This document shows, piece after piece, positions 36,901-48,413 of a stretch of 64,000 nucleotides of DNA. Within the stretch, counting starts at the first letter, position 1. Every line of letters begins with the position of its first letter. The position numbers were made by a program, and so were the translations under genes. The stretch is from Fomitopsis serialis (taxonomy: Eukaryota > Basidiomycota > Agaricomycetes > Polyporales > Fomitopsidaceae): positions 62,001 through 126,000 of the forward strand of contig NW_025955015.1 in the NCBI RefSeq assembly GCF_022376445.1, given 5' to 3'. The notes under the pieces were generated by a model. That model ran no database searches. It was given only the letters and a program-made list of their open reading frames with translations, and was not told where the DNA came from.

Positions 36901-38071
36901 CTTGGCCTGTCCACCCATTAGTCCCATCATTAATTCTCCGGCCCGATGAGGAATGAGCATTCGATACGCACCGAGCAGGTTGAGCCAGCCGACGATCCAG
37001 CCAACAATGGCGCGGTGGCGCGGCGGGCAGAGCTGCGCTGACGCGGTGTAGAGGCCGCCGCACGTCGGGAATGCGCTGACGATCTCGGCGATGCTAGAAC
37101 CTACGGTGAAAAGAATCCTTGCTTAGCTCGAGCTTGGAAACGCAGTCATGGGACGAGACGGTGGGTTGCGCGTTGTTTGTGCAAACAAGATTACAAGCAG
37201 TCACAGTTATTTCCACCGTGTCAGGCTCCCTGAATGTCAAATTACACTCAAGCGGAGTGTGGCGGTTTCGATGTTTCGCCCCCACGTCGTACACCTATAC
37301 AGCTACTGGTACGCTGAGTGCGCACCAGGCTGAGGAGGATATTATCTTGCGTGACCACTTGAGACACGTTCGCTGCGAAACAGCGGCACGATGTGGAAAA
37401 AGCTGTCAACGGACTGACGACAAGATGGCACCTGAGCGTCACAGGTAGCCACCATCGCCCGAAGAGGCTCCCGTGTCAATGTCCGCTACACCGACAGAAG
37501 CCGCCTGATAAAGCGAATGGGATACCTCGAACAGAGCCTCTCGTGAGAGGGTTGTAATGACTGGTACCTGTGCCATTGGCTGGCACTGCGAAAAAGATCC
37601 AAGTGGCAGCAACTCAGCAGTCCAGTCACCGCATATCAAAGCGCACGCGTAGAAGCTTGAGATAACCCACGCGCAGGACGGCAATCCAGAACAAATGGGG
37701 GGCAAGCACGCACCGAGAGTGAAGCACATGCAAGCACCAAGGATCCAGCACCATGTCACCGACGCGGGGCCACCGGTAAGGAGAGGCGTATTGAACGTCG
37801 TCGCAACACTGGAGCAGAGTCCCATGATACTGAACGCAAAGCTGATCTATGTGCGCAGACGCAGATTAGGAGGATCGCTCGCGAGCGTAGATCGTGTGCG
37901 CACCGTCGCCAGGTTGGAGAACTCGCGCTTGAAGGAGGGCACGTAGCCAAACTCCGCGAGCAGCCTGTCGTCGGCGTCGAGGCTCCCATTGGGGGACTGG
38001 GAGCTTGTTACGGACCTCGCGTCCACGTCGGTGCTCGGGAGGCCCTCCTTCGTTCCGGGGAAAGTCGACAT
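33956..38071 (-). CDS. Amino-acid/GABA-type permease (APC superfamily), 20 exons
   Basis: Model, 5' to 3' on the minus strand: 38071-37904, 37846-37714, 37100-36972, 36906-36833, 36769-36695, 36630-36558, 36495-36347, 35783-35778, 35729-35704, 35370-35342, 35279-35256, 35181-35118, 35059-35020, 34955-34911, 34855-34768, 34701-34512, 34449-34269, 34211-34180, 34124-34107, 34052-33956. Total 1641 nt, 546 aa, every junction GT-AG and in phase. The product is an integral membrane transporter of about 12 helices that imports amino acids or related amines such as GABA. Family landmarks are FAFSIMGLCSSVATTFNTPL, EIVSAFPTCGGLYTASAQL, MTDYDATAHISEEVKRAAYA, PSAIFIAVIGTGLIGWILNI, FGHVTSWTKTPLRAVW, FKPGPFYMGDGLLGW and GAHRHYKGP. 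Exon 8 is just 6 nt and codes the Met-Thr of MTDYDA; exon 19 is 18 nt. Three introns are 333, 563 and 613 nt. Specificity is not predictable from sequence. Confidence 0.94.
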
Positions 38072-40182
38072 GGTCGTACGGAAGAAAGCTGGAGCAGGGG
38101 GGAGCTCGCAGGTGGGTCCACGCGCACTGGGGAGGTGGAGAGACTAGAGGAGCCGCTATCAGCTTCGCGTTGACGTTCCGCCACGCACGCAGCAGAGCGG
38201 GTAGATAGCACTTGACAGCGAAGGCTAGACGAGTGACCAGGCGAAGAGCTGGCGCTCCTGGAGATGCGGAGAACGGACAGAGGGATCTCACGCTGTCCGA
38301 CGCCCTGATAATCGGCCTCATAGCGTGCCCGGGCGATAAAACTTGGAAAACCCATCTCCGGCTCCGGAGGGCGCATCAAGGGGCGGGCGAAAAATGTTTG
38401 CCCGCCAAGGTGGCCGCTGTGTATCTTGGCGAGTTCGATCACGATCGCGCGGGAGCGCGTCCACAGTAGCGTCTCCGATACACACGTGCTACCGGTCCTC
38501 ACTGTTGGCCGCAAATTAAATATTCACTAGCTATGACATTCAACGCGGGCTATTACTTGTTACTGCCTGTTCACAGCTGGTTCCGAGTTTCCTGTGCTAG
38601 AAACCTTATCGTGACAAGCCAGTCCAATCCACGAACTATCTGGCAATTTTCTCGGGACTCGGCGTTAGATGCAGTCGGTCGTTCAGGGGCGGCATTATCA
38701 TCGCGCACCATATGCAAGAACCAAGGTTTCGTCTGCGGCGGATGTAGAAGGTTGATTCACCACAGATATATCCTCAAGGTGCGAAGATCCTTCTTCTCGA
38801 CTTATCTGATTGTCTGAAAACTGACGGGACGAAGAGGGAACGACGTACTATGTACGCAATGCCGCGTACCTTCGCTGGACAGGAACTGCCAGGCCAGCTG
38901 ACAGGAGGTGTCATGCAGCGCCCTTCGTAAGTTCCTTGTCCCTTCCTTTGCTGTCGTCAAGGATCGGCGGATGTTCTATGGGAATGGTTCCTGTCCCGGG
39001 CCTCCTCCGGGCCATCGGTGTGTTTTGGGAGTTCGTCAGCCGGGTCTGGCAAGCCGGTCCGCTGGCAGTGAGGACGGAAAACCTCGTCAATGCGATGATC
39101 TCTATGTCTGTGATCTCTGTGTCCGCAAGATCGTGGATAGGTGTGGCAGCTAGCTAGCTACTAATGGTCAATCCTCTCATGCCACTGCGTTTGATTGTGA
39201 TCAAGGAGCATAGCTATATACCGGTGAAAGGCTCTCGCCCATCACGGATGGAAAACCCTCCTCATCTCCTATTATTTCTATGTTGCTGGAGAGCGAAACT
39301 CAGCCATCTCTCGACTAGCCACATGGACCCCGACAATTGTCTCTGCCAGCTTGAAGTCTGGCGTGTCTAAGTATCTGAGAGTGTCCCGAGCTAGACTGCT
39401 GAGCTCCTATCAGTACAGTACTTCTCCAAATGGCCAGGTTTCAGCCTTTGCGGGTCAGGTTACTGTACTCAGTATTCACTGGTAAGAGCATGATATGTGT
39501 GTTCAACGATGGCATACCAGAGAATGAGTGTTGCCTCGCTGAGGCACGACAGTACTAATCTCAATATCCCGGTCCCTTCGTGCCTGCCACATTGGCAGTG
39601 GAGGAACGGCGCCGTCGCCGTAGTCTCATACCAAGACCCTCCACACGGCTCACACGTGAGGGGCTTGTGTCGAACCTAGCCGTCGCCGAGAGTTACCGTA
39701 CCTATAAATGAAGCGTGACGCGTGCAGGCGTCTTGCCTCACTACGTTAACGTCTACAGAAGTATCAGTATGTACCAAGTAGGTCATTCGGCTGGCCGGCG
39801 CGGAAACTGAATGATTATACGTGCGTCTTCTGGTTCACCAGTCATTTATGACCTCAGTGATACAGTAAGCTCTAGCATCCACTGAACAGACAACAGACCC
39901 AGAGGACGTCAAGAACATCAAACCCAAGTTCATCACCTGGCGTACACACATATGTAAGTACAGTAGATGCAACAACAACAGCCAAGAGAAGACCACTGTC
40001 CGTACAAAACGTTCGAATCCCAAGAGATGGCGGAGTCATCACGAGCAACGAGCGGACGGGATTCAAGCGACGAGACAGTTCAACACCAGAGAGACACAAG
40101 AGTTCCCAAGACAGAAAGAGGGTTGTCCGTAGTGATGCCACGGGCCTCCGGGAGGCCTTTTCCACGTCTGAATGGGTGGAGA
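38072..40182. other. 2.1 kb with no supported gene
   Basis: Upstream of the permease (-) and downstream of the GPI protein gene (-). Plus-strand frames of 60-95 codons exist (38533-38817, 38936-39157) but carry no domain, and no splice-consistent extension was found. Confidence 0.45.
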
Positions 40183-41031
40183 TCATAGGAGGAGCGCGGA
40201 CAATGAGGCGACACCGCACGCGGCGATCACACCCATGACACCGCCGGCAGACATGCCTAGCTGAGCGGGGGCTGCGCTCGCAGAGTTGGACGTACTCGCA
40301 CTGCTGCCGGAGGACGAGGGCGAGGTGCTGCTCGCGGCGGAGCCTGAAGCGGAAGAGCTCACGCTGGACGGGGAGACGGACGGGGCAGCAGACGCTAGAA
40401 GCCACGCGTGAGAGTCCGTCGTGTGTGATGACACGATGCGCGGAGTGACTTACTGCCTGGAGCGTCGACGGAGAACGTGCCGCTCGTCGCGTATACAACC
40501 GACGCGTTCGCGGGGTCCACGAAGCTCACCTGGTAGTTACCACCGGTGACGAGAGTCACGTTCGTCCTGCGGGCAGGCGGGCAGTGTGTAAGCAGTGGGA
40601 ATCACGCAACGTGGAGGCAACGCTTACACTGTGAAGCTCTGCGAGGGTGCGGGTCAGCTGGGGGACGCATTCCGGCTGGCTCGCACGGGCTTACCTGCGT
40701 GGTGAGGTTGACATATTGCGCAATGCTGAAGTTGCCATTGAGCGTCGTGTTTTGAGTGTTGGACACAACGATGTCAATCGGGTTTGGGTCACCGGGAGTG
40801 TAGTCCCAAGTGATGGTGTTCGTCTGGTTCTGGACCCTGTCAACCCGACGGTTCAATAACTTCTGCCATTATCCCGTGAGCGCACACTTACCAGTACTCA
40901 GAGTCAGAGGGCGCGAGGATGGTGATCGCGGCTATTCAACGTTGTTCGGTTCCTCAGCCACACAGAGACGGCGCCATTGACGTACCGCGCGCGGCCGGGA
41001 GAGCGGCAAGAGCAGCGAGGAAAAAACGCAT
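40183..41031 (-). CDS. GPI-anchored Ser-rich protein, Kre9/Knh1 N-terminal type
   Basis: Model complement(join(40183..40394,40454..40566,40628..40638,40695..40836,40892..40931,40986..41031)), 187 aa. A short signal peptide (MRFFLAALAALPAARA) is followed by AITILAPSDSEYW, WDYTPGDPNPIDIVVSN, SIAQYVNLTTQ and NVTLVTGGNYQVSFVDPANA, the beta-sandwich pattern of the Kre9/Knh1 N-terminal domain found in many fungal cell-wall proteins. A Ser/Ala-rich stretch, probably O-glycosylated, leads to a hydrophobic C-terminus (GGVMGVIAACGVASLSALLL) preceded by small residues, as in a GPI-anchor signal. Several N-x-T/S sites are present. Exon 4 is only 11 nt. A role at the plasma membrane or wall is inferred. 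Confidence 0.8.
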
Positions 41032-42248
41032 TGCGGATTTGAGGGATAGAGGAGGGGTATACGCAGGACGACGAGGGAAGGTGGTGGTCGAAGAAAAAGA
41101 CCAGACGGTGGGTAAAGAAGCTGTTGGGCCCTGCGGGAACCATAAGGAGCGCACGTGACGGCGATTATCTTCAATGAATCCATGTCAATATTGGGACGTC
41201 CCTTCAGTCCTGTCGTCCACAGCTTAGCCTCCGTCATGCGGACGTCCTCTTCGCTTTATAATAGATTGGTCGTTGCTATGCCAGAGTCTGATGAAGGAAA
41301 CTTACTGAACGCTTGCCTCGCAGGTATCATTCATACGAGCCACCGCACAGTCACCAGTACTTCATTTTGGGCAATGGGGAAAGACACGGGCCGTCGCTAC
41401 CCGCGCCCTTCCCTTGATGTCCCCATGGCGTAGCTTTGAATCCTCGGTTTCCATGGCGTGTTTTATCATTTCTGTCCAGTCGGATTTGACACTGCTATTG
41501 AACATGATGTACACCTGTGTTGCCCGACGCCAGGATCTCCGCCGCCCCCGGATACATGGTAGACACCGACCATGCGCTCGCGGAACTCGCTCCCCTCGCG
41601 CATACCCCCGAGACAGCTGCGAGTGTTTCATATGGCATATGTACCGCCTGAGACGGTCAAGGAAATCGTGCAGAAGGCGCGCGGCGAGCTGGGAGTGGAG
41701 ACAAAGAGCGAGGTTCAGCTCGCATCATCTCTCGACCTTTCTGAGTTCAAGGAGACTCGCACAGGGTACCTGCAGGGCCGAAGGAAGGACCTTTGAACCA
41801 TGCAAAGTAAGTGCAAAGATAACTCATGCGGTTGTGTCTGATCACGTCAAGTTCTGGCTGCAGAATCCTGCTGGAGGGGGGAGGGCAAGTTGGACTCGGA
41901 CTTCGTCGGGGACGACAGCAACGAACTGGTCAACCCGGCTCAGAGCATCTAGAAGTGGAAAGCTGCTGAGGATGTTGTCCGGCACGCAGACGGCAGGCCT
42001 TTTTGCTGAACCTGTAGTAAGTTCTTGCAGTACATAAGGCATGGCGCGAATACATAGTGTTTGTTCCAGCTATTTAAAACATCGGGTTCCAGTACAAACG
42101 TCGGAGGCTCAAAGGTCGTTATGGTAATCGATGTCATGGTCCATACGTGCTGTCACCTCCGTGGCTCCAAGGCGTCGTTGCACTCAGCAGCAGAAATCAA
42201 GCAATACACCACACTTATACAGTAGTTGAACTGAATGGCAAGTCACGT
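41032..42248. other. Intergenic; one doubtful plus-strand ORF
   Basis: Between two minus-strand genes. One plus-strand frame (about 41632-41796) is compositionally coding-like and is listed separately. The rest, including 41.03-41.55 and 41.95-42.25 kb, shows nothing. Confidence 0.4.
41632..41796 (+). CDS. Doubtful hypothetical ORF or gene fragment
   Basis: The ATG at 41632 opens a 54-codon frame with balanced, soluble-protein composition (ETVKEIVQKARGELGVETKS, then QLASSLDLSEFKETRTGYLQ). It looks more like real protein than its surroundings, but no family was recognised. Downstream, 41.86-41.94 kb has another coding-like patch (KLDSDFVGDDSNELVNPAQS) that could be a further exon in a different frame. 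It could be a small gene, an exon of one, or a remnant. Confidence 0.3.
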   Translation: MAYVPPETVKEIVQKARGELGVETKSEVQLASSLDLSEFKETRTGYLQGRRKDL

Positions 42249-44026
42249 TCAGAACAACCCCACGGTCCTCTCGACCGTGAGTATACCACGCGCATGCCAC
42301 GGCGCAAGCATCATGCGCATCTGCTCCAGAAAGAGATCCTCCCTCTGCGCGTACCAGCCCAGCCTTATGTCCAATACCACAGACCGCAGCGTCGCGAACA
42401 CGGAGCGCTGCAACGGTGCAAGGCGGCCAGGATCAGGTATGGACTTGGCAACTCGCGCCTCGAACGAGGTGCTGAAGAGCAGCCCGAAACACATCGAGAG
42501 CTTGATCTCCTCGAGATGGTTGCTGTGGACTGTTGAGAGGAAGGGCAGGAGCGTGTCCTGCACGGGGGCCTCTTCGAGCGACTCGATGTAGGAGTGGAGG
42601 CGGCGTAAGCGGGTGTTGTGACGAAGATCGAAATGTGGGTCTGCATACGTAGATAGGACGTTCGTCAACGCGTATGACGGATGACAGGACACGAGATGCA
42701 CTCACGTTCTTTACCCGCTACTTTGCTTCTCTCGTGCATGTTTAGCAAGGATGGGCCGATGGCTTGAAGCAGCCTATTTATCGAAGATAAATAGCTGTCC
42801 GTCTGCCAAACCTCCAAGGTATGTATTCCCTCGCAGATAGCCGGAGTGGCGATGAGCCAATCTACGAGGGCGAAGAGTATGTCTCCTGGTAGATTGCTAC
42901 CAATGCAAAGATGACCCAGCTGCGACAGTACTGAGCTGTGCGACGGTCCGCGAGCCCGAATGCCTAAGTTAATGCCCAGAGATAGACGTTTATGGCTAGG
43001 ATACGAGATACCCTCCAGTTCCAGTCTGTGCAGACGCGGCAGGCAGGAAATAGCGCGTTGCAGATCGCAAAAGTTGGAGAAGGTGACGTTGGCGAGGGTT
43101 AGCTCAGTCACCGACGTGCAGAGACGGAGCGACCGGAAGAATGTGTGATGAGCTGGGGCGGCCGTGCAGTTCCGGAAGGCCAGGCACTCGAGAGATGGGC
43201 AGAGAGTCAACAATGCACCAGGGGAAATGCTCTCTACGGAGATGGGTCTTCGCGGACTGTTTCTCTCGCCATCGTTCTCGCCATCTGGAGCAAACACGAT
43301 GTTGCCCCCGTCGAGTTGCAGCGATCGCGTGAGAGAGAGGCGTTCCCTCACAGCAGCGTGCTGATACCCCGATTGTGCGAGCAGGCTGAATGTCCCTTGG
43401 CGCGAGATGACGATATCTGTATACAGGAGCCCCATGCAATACTCGAAGCATGCATGCGAGACAAGCGCACAGTCCAGAAGACTCTGGTTATCGCTGACGA
43501 GCCAGTCGATGACCTGCCAGACGATCTCAAGTGGGATGCGGTCGTTGAGCTCTCGAGGAAGGCGCGATAGCCTGTCGCTGTCGGCACTTGCATTGTCGGG
43601 TATGAGGAGTTGGGTAAACAAAGGGAAAGATTCCACATCGATGCGGGATGAACGACTCCAGGAGGATGGTTTTCGACGACCGTAGGGTAGACATTTTGGA
43701 GGGGATGGCGCTTGGTCGTAAAAGGAGCGACCCAGCAGGGATGTTCCTTGGTCGCAGTAGGAAATGCGATTCGAAGGTCTAGTAAAGTAGGATTCTTGGT
43801 CGTAGGATGGGGTACGACCTGGAGGGTCATCGAAAGATTCGAAAGGCAGCTGGCCAATAAAATCATGGGTGGGCGATGCGTTATCCGAGGGCGGCGGGTG
43901 CTTGAGATCGTACACGCAGCTGCCAGAGTCGATGTCAGCTTCTGTGAGCGCAACGATCCGTGAAGAACGGTTCAAAATGGTCGCACTGGCAGACCATCGT
44001 TTAACTGTTCGTTTGATCCGTTGCAT
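42249..44026 (-). CDS. F-box-like protein with LRR-type C-terminus
   Basis: Model complement(join(42249..42640,42706..44026)), 570 aa; the 65-nt intron splits His at the junction and the phase agrees. Residues about 150-200 (IPLEIVWQVIDWLVSDNQSL, then CALVSHACFEYCMGLLYTDI) match the fungal F-box pattern: P-x-E-(I/L)...I..L..D...L..C.LVS..F. The rest has widely spaced leucine-rich units (LTLCPSLECLAFRNC, SVTELTLANVTF, LPRLHRLELEGI), common in the expanded Agaricomycete F-box families whose products recruit substrates to SCF ubiquitin ligases. The N-terminal 40-115 region is Ser/Pro-rich and contains repeated (S/F)Y-D-Q motifs. No partner can be named. Confidence 0.72.
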
Positions 44027-44342
44027 AGCTCTTCCACGCAGATTCGAAAACTGCTTGCTTGCACAGGGTAGTGGTCAGACGAAGAGTGCTGTCCACTGTA
44101 CGCACCATGCTCCATGATTGACACTGACATGTACTGACAGCCCTGAGTCCGGTGCGGTAGTATAGACGCTGTTTAGCGCCTCGCCCACGGCTGAGCCAGA
44201 TGGGCGTCTATATCTCTACGTGGGGCATAGCATTCGCCCGCCAACTTGCCCACCACGACTCGTTCGCTCTGGTTGTCCTGGCCGTCAAACATCTGGGCCG
44301 ACAATCGGGATTGTACACTACAGGTCTCGTAATCTCGCTCTA

Positions 44343-47207
44343 ATGTCGTCTAGTCTCCCACCAACGCCCACGACCGCGGTTCCTTCGCCTTCCATCACCC
44401 CTGCACCTCCAGAGGAAGAAGAGTACTATTCGTCATGGTCGCTCTTCCTGGTCTGCGGCCTCCTCGTTCTATCGCTGTTCACCTCGTACTATCTGCAAAT
44501 CAAGCGAATACGCGCAATACACGAGACACTAGTCGCGATTATTGGAGGGATGATCGTGGGTCTGGTTGTGCGCCTCGCACCGGGGACTATGATTCGGGAA
44601 ATGCTGGTGAGTACTCCTGTTCCCCCTTTCCTGTGTTGCATCGTTGTCTCTTGCGTAAAACGGAGTAGTCGAGATCTGGGTCGTGTAATCCGACCGCATG
44701 TCCGACCGCTGTACTCGGTCCGAGTAACGTGGTTGGACCGGTTGCTGCAGCTACCACTTTGCTGTCGTCCTTGCTATTGAATGACCTGTACGTGCGATAT
44801 ATGCATTCGAGTCAACGCTCTCAGCTATAGAATCGAGCCCTTCAAGCGAGGCTCATGCTTGTCAGTGCTCGGCATCGCAGCTCCGCCGCTGTGCCCCCAC
44901 TGACAGCGAGCAGCACAGTGCCTGTACTGTATGCCCACTTAGACATCTCCCAGCTTTTGGATTTACTCGACTGCCGATGGGCTATTATGTGCGTGATGCT
45001 TCAGACCTGTTATGATTTATGCTATGTCAAAGGCGCTGGTTGCATGTAGCAATGCTGCGCATGCAACGCAGTTGCATGGACTGATTGGGTCCGGGAGGCC
45101 AACGTATGCCTCAAGGTTGGATGTTCTGTGACGCACGAAACAAGTTATGTTGTGCGACTGGTTCCGTTCCATTTCTTACCGGACGAAACTCTGTTATCGG
45201 CATGAGAGATGTACTGACATATTGACTTGCGCGGTCCCGTAGACCTTCAAACACACCCTGTTCTTCAACCTTTTGCTGCCACCAATCATCCTCAACTCCG
45301 GCTATGAGCTGAAACAGGTGAATATTTTGCAGAGCTTCGTCATCTCCATTCTAAGACGTGAATAGGAAAACTTCTTTCGAAACTTTGGCTCAATCTTGAC
45401 CTTCGCATTCCTCGGGACCTTCATATCGGCGGTCGGTGTCGGGTGCGTATGCTCGATACTTGTGCGTTGTCCTGATATGCCACTTACCACGTCCAGCACA
45501 GCGTGCTGGTGTACATCTACTCTTTCTTAGGCCTCGAATCTCTTGAAGTCGGGCTGATAGAATGCCTAATATTCGGTTCAACGCTATCCGCGACGGATCC
45601 GGTCACTATTCTTGCCATCTTCAACCAGTACAAGGTTGACCCCAAGCTGTACACTGTCATTTTCGGCGAGAGTCTGCTGAATGATGCAGTCAGTATTGTC
45701 ATGTATGAGTGAGTACCGCCACGCAGGCCCCTCAGCGTCGATGTGCTGATTGCGTCGTTTCAGGACACTGACTCAATTTCACGGAACGGAGATCTACGTC
45801 TCATCCCTTTTCCACGGGATCGGTATCTTCTTGCTGTCCTTCAGTGTCTCAATGGCACTCGGCGTCGTCTTCGGTCTCGGAATGTCGCTCATCCTGAAAC
45901 ACTCGTCCCTAATGCTGTATCCCTCGATCGAGTCGTGCCTCGTCGCACTCTCCGCCTACACGTGCTACTTCTTCTCGAACGGCATGTCCATGTCCGGCAT
46001 TGTGTCGCTGCTATTCTGCGGCATTACGCTGAAGCACTACGCCTACCACACCATGTCGCGGCGGACCCAGCGCGCGACGAAGTACATCTTCTCGACGCTC
46101 GCGCAGCTCTCCGAGAACTTCATCTTCATCTACCTCGGGCTGTCGCTCTTCACGAGCCCGCCGTCGTCAGAGAAGGTCACGAACTACGTCAAGCCACTGT
46201 TCATCACGATCACGACGGTCGCGGTGGTCTTCACGCGCTACGCGGCGGTCTTCCCCTTGTCCGAGGCGATTAACCTTTTCCATCGGCACGTTCGTGGGCA
46301 ACGTCAGGAAGAGCTCCCGCATTCGTACCAGATGATGCTCTTCTGGGCAGGCCTCCGCGGTGCAGTCGGTGTGGCGCTTGCGGCTGGGTTCAAAGGCGAC
46401 AACGCACAGACATTACGAACCACTGTTCTTGTCGTGGTGGTGCTTACCGTAGTTGTCTTCGGTGGCACTACGGCGCGGATGTTGGAGGTTCTGGGCATCC
46501 GAACAGGGGTGGAGGACGAAGAGGCCAGCAGTGATGACGACGAAGACTTCCCACTTGGCCGGACTGGGTGGTACAACAGGCGCAGCTCCCGGTGGAACAC
46601 CTTCGAGGAAGACACCAGTGTGTTCGCGACGCAGCAGGCAGGGCTCTTCCACAGCCCGCGCCTCTACAACCACCAGATCCAGAACACGCCCCTCCCCAAT
46701 AGCAACAACAATATCTTCTCCGCGGCATCTTCCGATTCACTGGAGTCGGATGCTGAGGTTCTCCCACTGGCGATGGCGCCGACGAACGGCGCGGCGTCTC
46801 CGGGTGGACGACGCAAGTCGCGCGAGGGCCCACCAGTCGCTGGGCCGTCCAGCGGAGGGGTGGATGATGGGAAATGGTTCCAACAGTTGGACGAGCGGTA
46901 CCTGCTCCCGCTCTTCTCGAACGCAACCGCGAGCCGCGTGTGGCATGCGCGGAAGGGTCGACGGACGTCTGGCATGAGCACGACCAACGGGACGCGACTG
47001 GGCACGCCTGTCGAGTCCGACGAAGAAGCGGATGACAGACCGGAGGTCGACTTGACGGCCGCGGCGACTCGCGCGGCGAACGCTGGCGCGGAACCAGCAC
47101 GCAGCCAATCCGTTATCGACATCGACCAGAGCCGGATCGAGCGAGGGCTTGCGAGCCCCATGCTGCGAAGAGACAGCGAGGGCCAAAACCGCGATCGGGA
47201 GTCGTAG
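44343..47207 (+). CDS. NHX1: Endosomal/vacuolar Na+(K+)/H+ exchanger, NHX1-like
   Basis: Model join(44343..44606,45243..45317,45366..45442,45502..45708,45764..47207), 688 aa, all in phase. It exchanges cytosolic Na+ or K+ for lumenal H+ in late endosome/vacuole membranes and so sets pH and salt tolerance. Landmarks: the amiloride-type helix [49 protein letters not shown] and the active-site [18 protein letters not shown] (the paired acidic ND site), then [18 protein letters not shown] and [18 protein letters not shown] (the conserved Arg-rich helix). The C-terminal 200 residues are cytosolic, acidic then Ser/Pro-rich, as in fungal NHX proteins. The first intron is 636 nt against 48-59 nt for the others. 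Confidence 0.95.
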
Positions 47208-47531
47208 AGCATTCTAGTGCGTCGTGTCTTGTTGTCTTATCTTATTCTTTTGTGCTTTGGTTTGGATTGCATTGTCAGTATATACATAGGACGATCTCTG
47301 TGGTGAACAAGAATTATGGTCTCAAACTCGCAATTTCAGACATCCATGGGCTCGCAACTGTGTTGCCACAGCCTGTTGGGAAGTGTGTTGTGAAACGCAG
47401 TATGTTGGGACCATAGCAGTGGGTCGCGTTTGGGACACGGTCATGTGTCTCATGAAGCGTGGGCACGTTCGGCGCGTGCAGCTGCTCCATTTCCGAATAG
47501 CGACATTGCAGCATGGATTTAATGCGGCGCT

Positions 47532-48413
47532 GTGTTCAATTCGGAATTGAGCAACCCTTCCTCTCGTGCAGGTCTTCACCCCACTTCCTCTCACATCTTC
47601 ACCATGACGACGCTTCACAATTCTGCACGAACAATGTCTTGTCTCGCGATGGTGCCGAATGCTCGTCACGCCGGTTCTATAGGTAGTGAATCTAGTCAGT
47701 GGCATTCAGAGAGCAATACTGACATGAGTTGCAGAGGACATCGGTCGGATTCATTCTACCTCGCGGAAGACGACAGTGCACTGCGTAAGCAATCCATGTC
47801 TTGCCATACTCCGGTACGCTCATTGGTGCCGGTTTCGTATCTGCCAGTCGAACTCCGGGCAAGACAACGGACGTTTGACGGCGCATACACCCGATGCGCG
47901 ATGTCAACCTAGGATACTCCTTGACCATTCTGCGTCTCTTTGACAAGCGTTTTGCGAACAGTGAGTAGCATCGGTCACGGAGCGACGATCTCTCAGTTGA
48001 CTGATTGCTTGTATTCCTAACTCGTGTTGAGTCGGCATTGTTTATGCGATCCTAGCCGCCTCCTCTACGTGGTTGCCTTCCTTCGCCATCGACAATCCCG
48101 CCATGACTTCGCCGACAAGCATGTCGGGCGGACGTGGGCACAGGCCTTCCCCACGGTAGGCCAAGTGGCAAGCAGAACTTCGGGCGGCCGTTGACGACAG
48201 CCAGTTGGCTCGTGCTTCTGTTGACGGTCATCGTGACACTCGTAGAGGTTGCCTTGTTAATGCTGATTTTGCGGATGGACCTGGCGAACGTCGCCGCGGA
48301 GCAAGGCATCACCAACAGCAGTATGTCCCACTCTTGTTGCGTATCACTGTCTTCAGTCATCGCGCAGGCGGCTCGTAGGGCACCACGAAAAAGTTCGTCC
48401 GATATGTGGTAGT
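47532..48413 (+). pseudogene. Broken DUF202 membrane protein, paralogue of the 61.5 kb gene
   Basis: Shares VELRARQRTFDGAYTR and the following LTILRLFDKRFA with the minus-strand gene at 61499-62181, and the same intron position after KRFA/N (donor GTGAGT near 47961). Matching segments continue: IGIVYAILA, VAFLRHRQSRHDFADKH and NFGRPLTTASWLVLLLTVIV with a hydrophobic helix. The frame is lost by one base near 47,895, which brings a TAG in the conserved GNLGYAL region, again near 48,056, and again near 48,170. The first two are absent from the paralogue when aligned (38 against 39 nt and 61 against 62 nt). The DUF202 family are small three-helix membrane proteins of unknown function. Either a pseudogene or sequencing errors (see findings). 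Confidence 0.7.

Noticed and set aside
40009..40020. Internal B-box-like GTTCGAATCCC
   Set aside because: No A-box or cloverleaf upstream, and the following bases do not form an acceptor stem.
46468..47186. Long antisense ORFs (149-210 codons) opposite the NHX1 C-terminal tail
   Set aside because: They are shadows of a GC-rich coding exon; the plus-strand frame has clear exchanger homology and matching splice phases.
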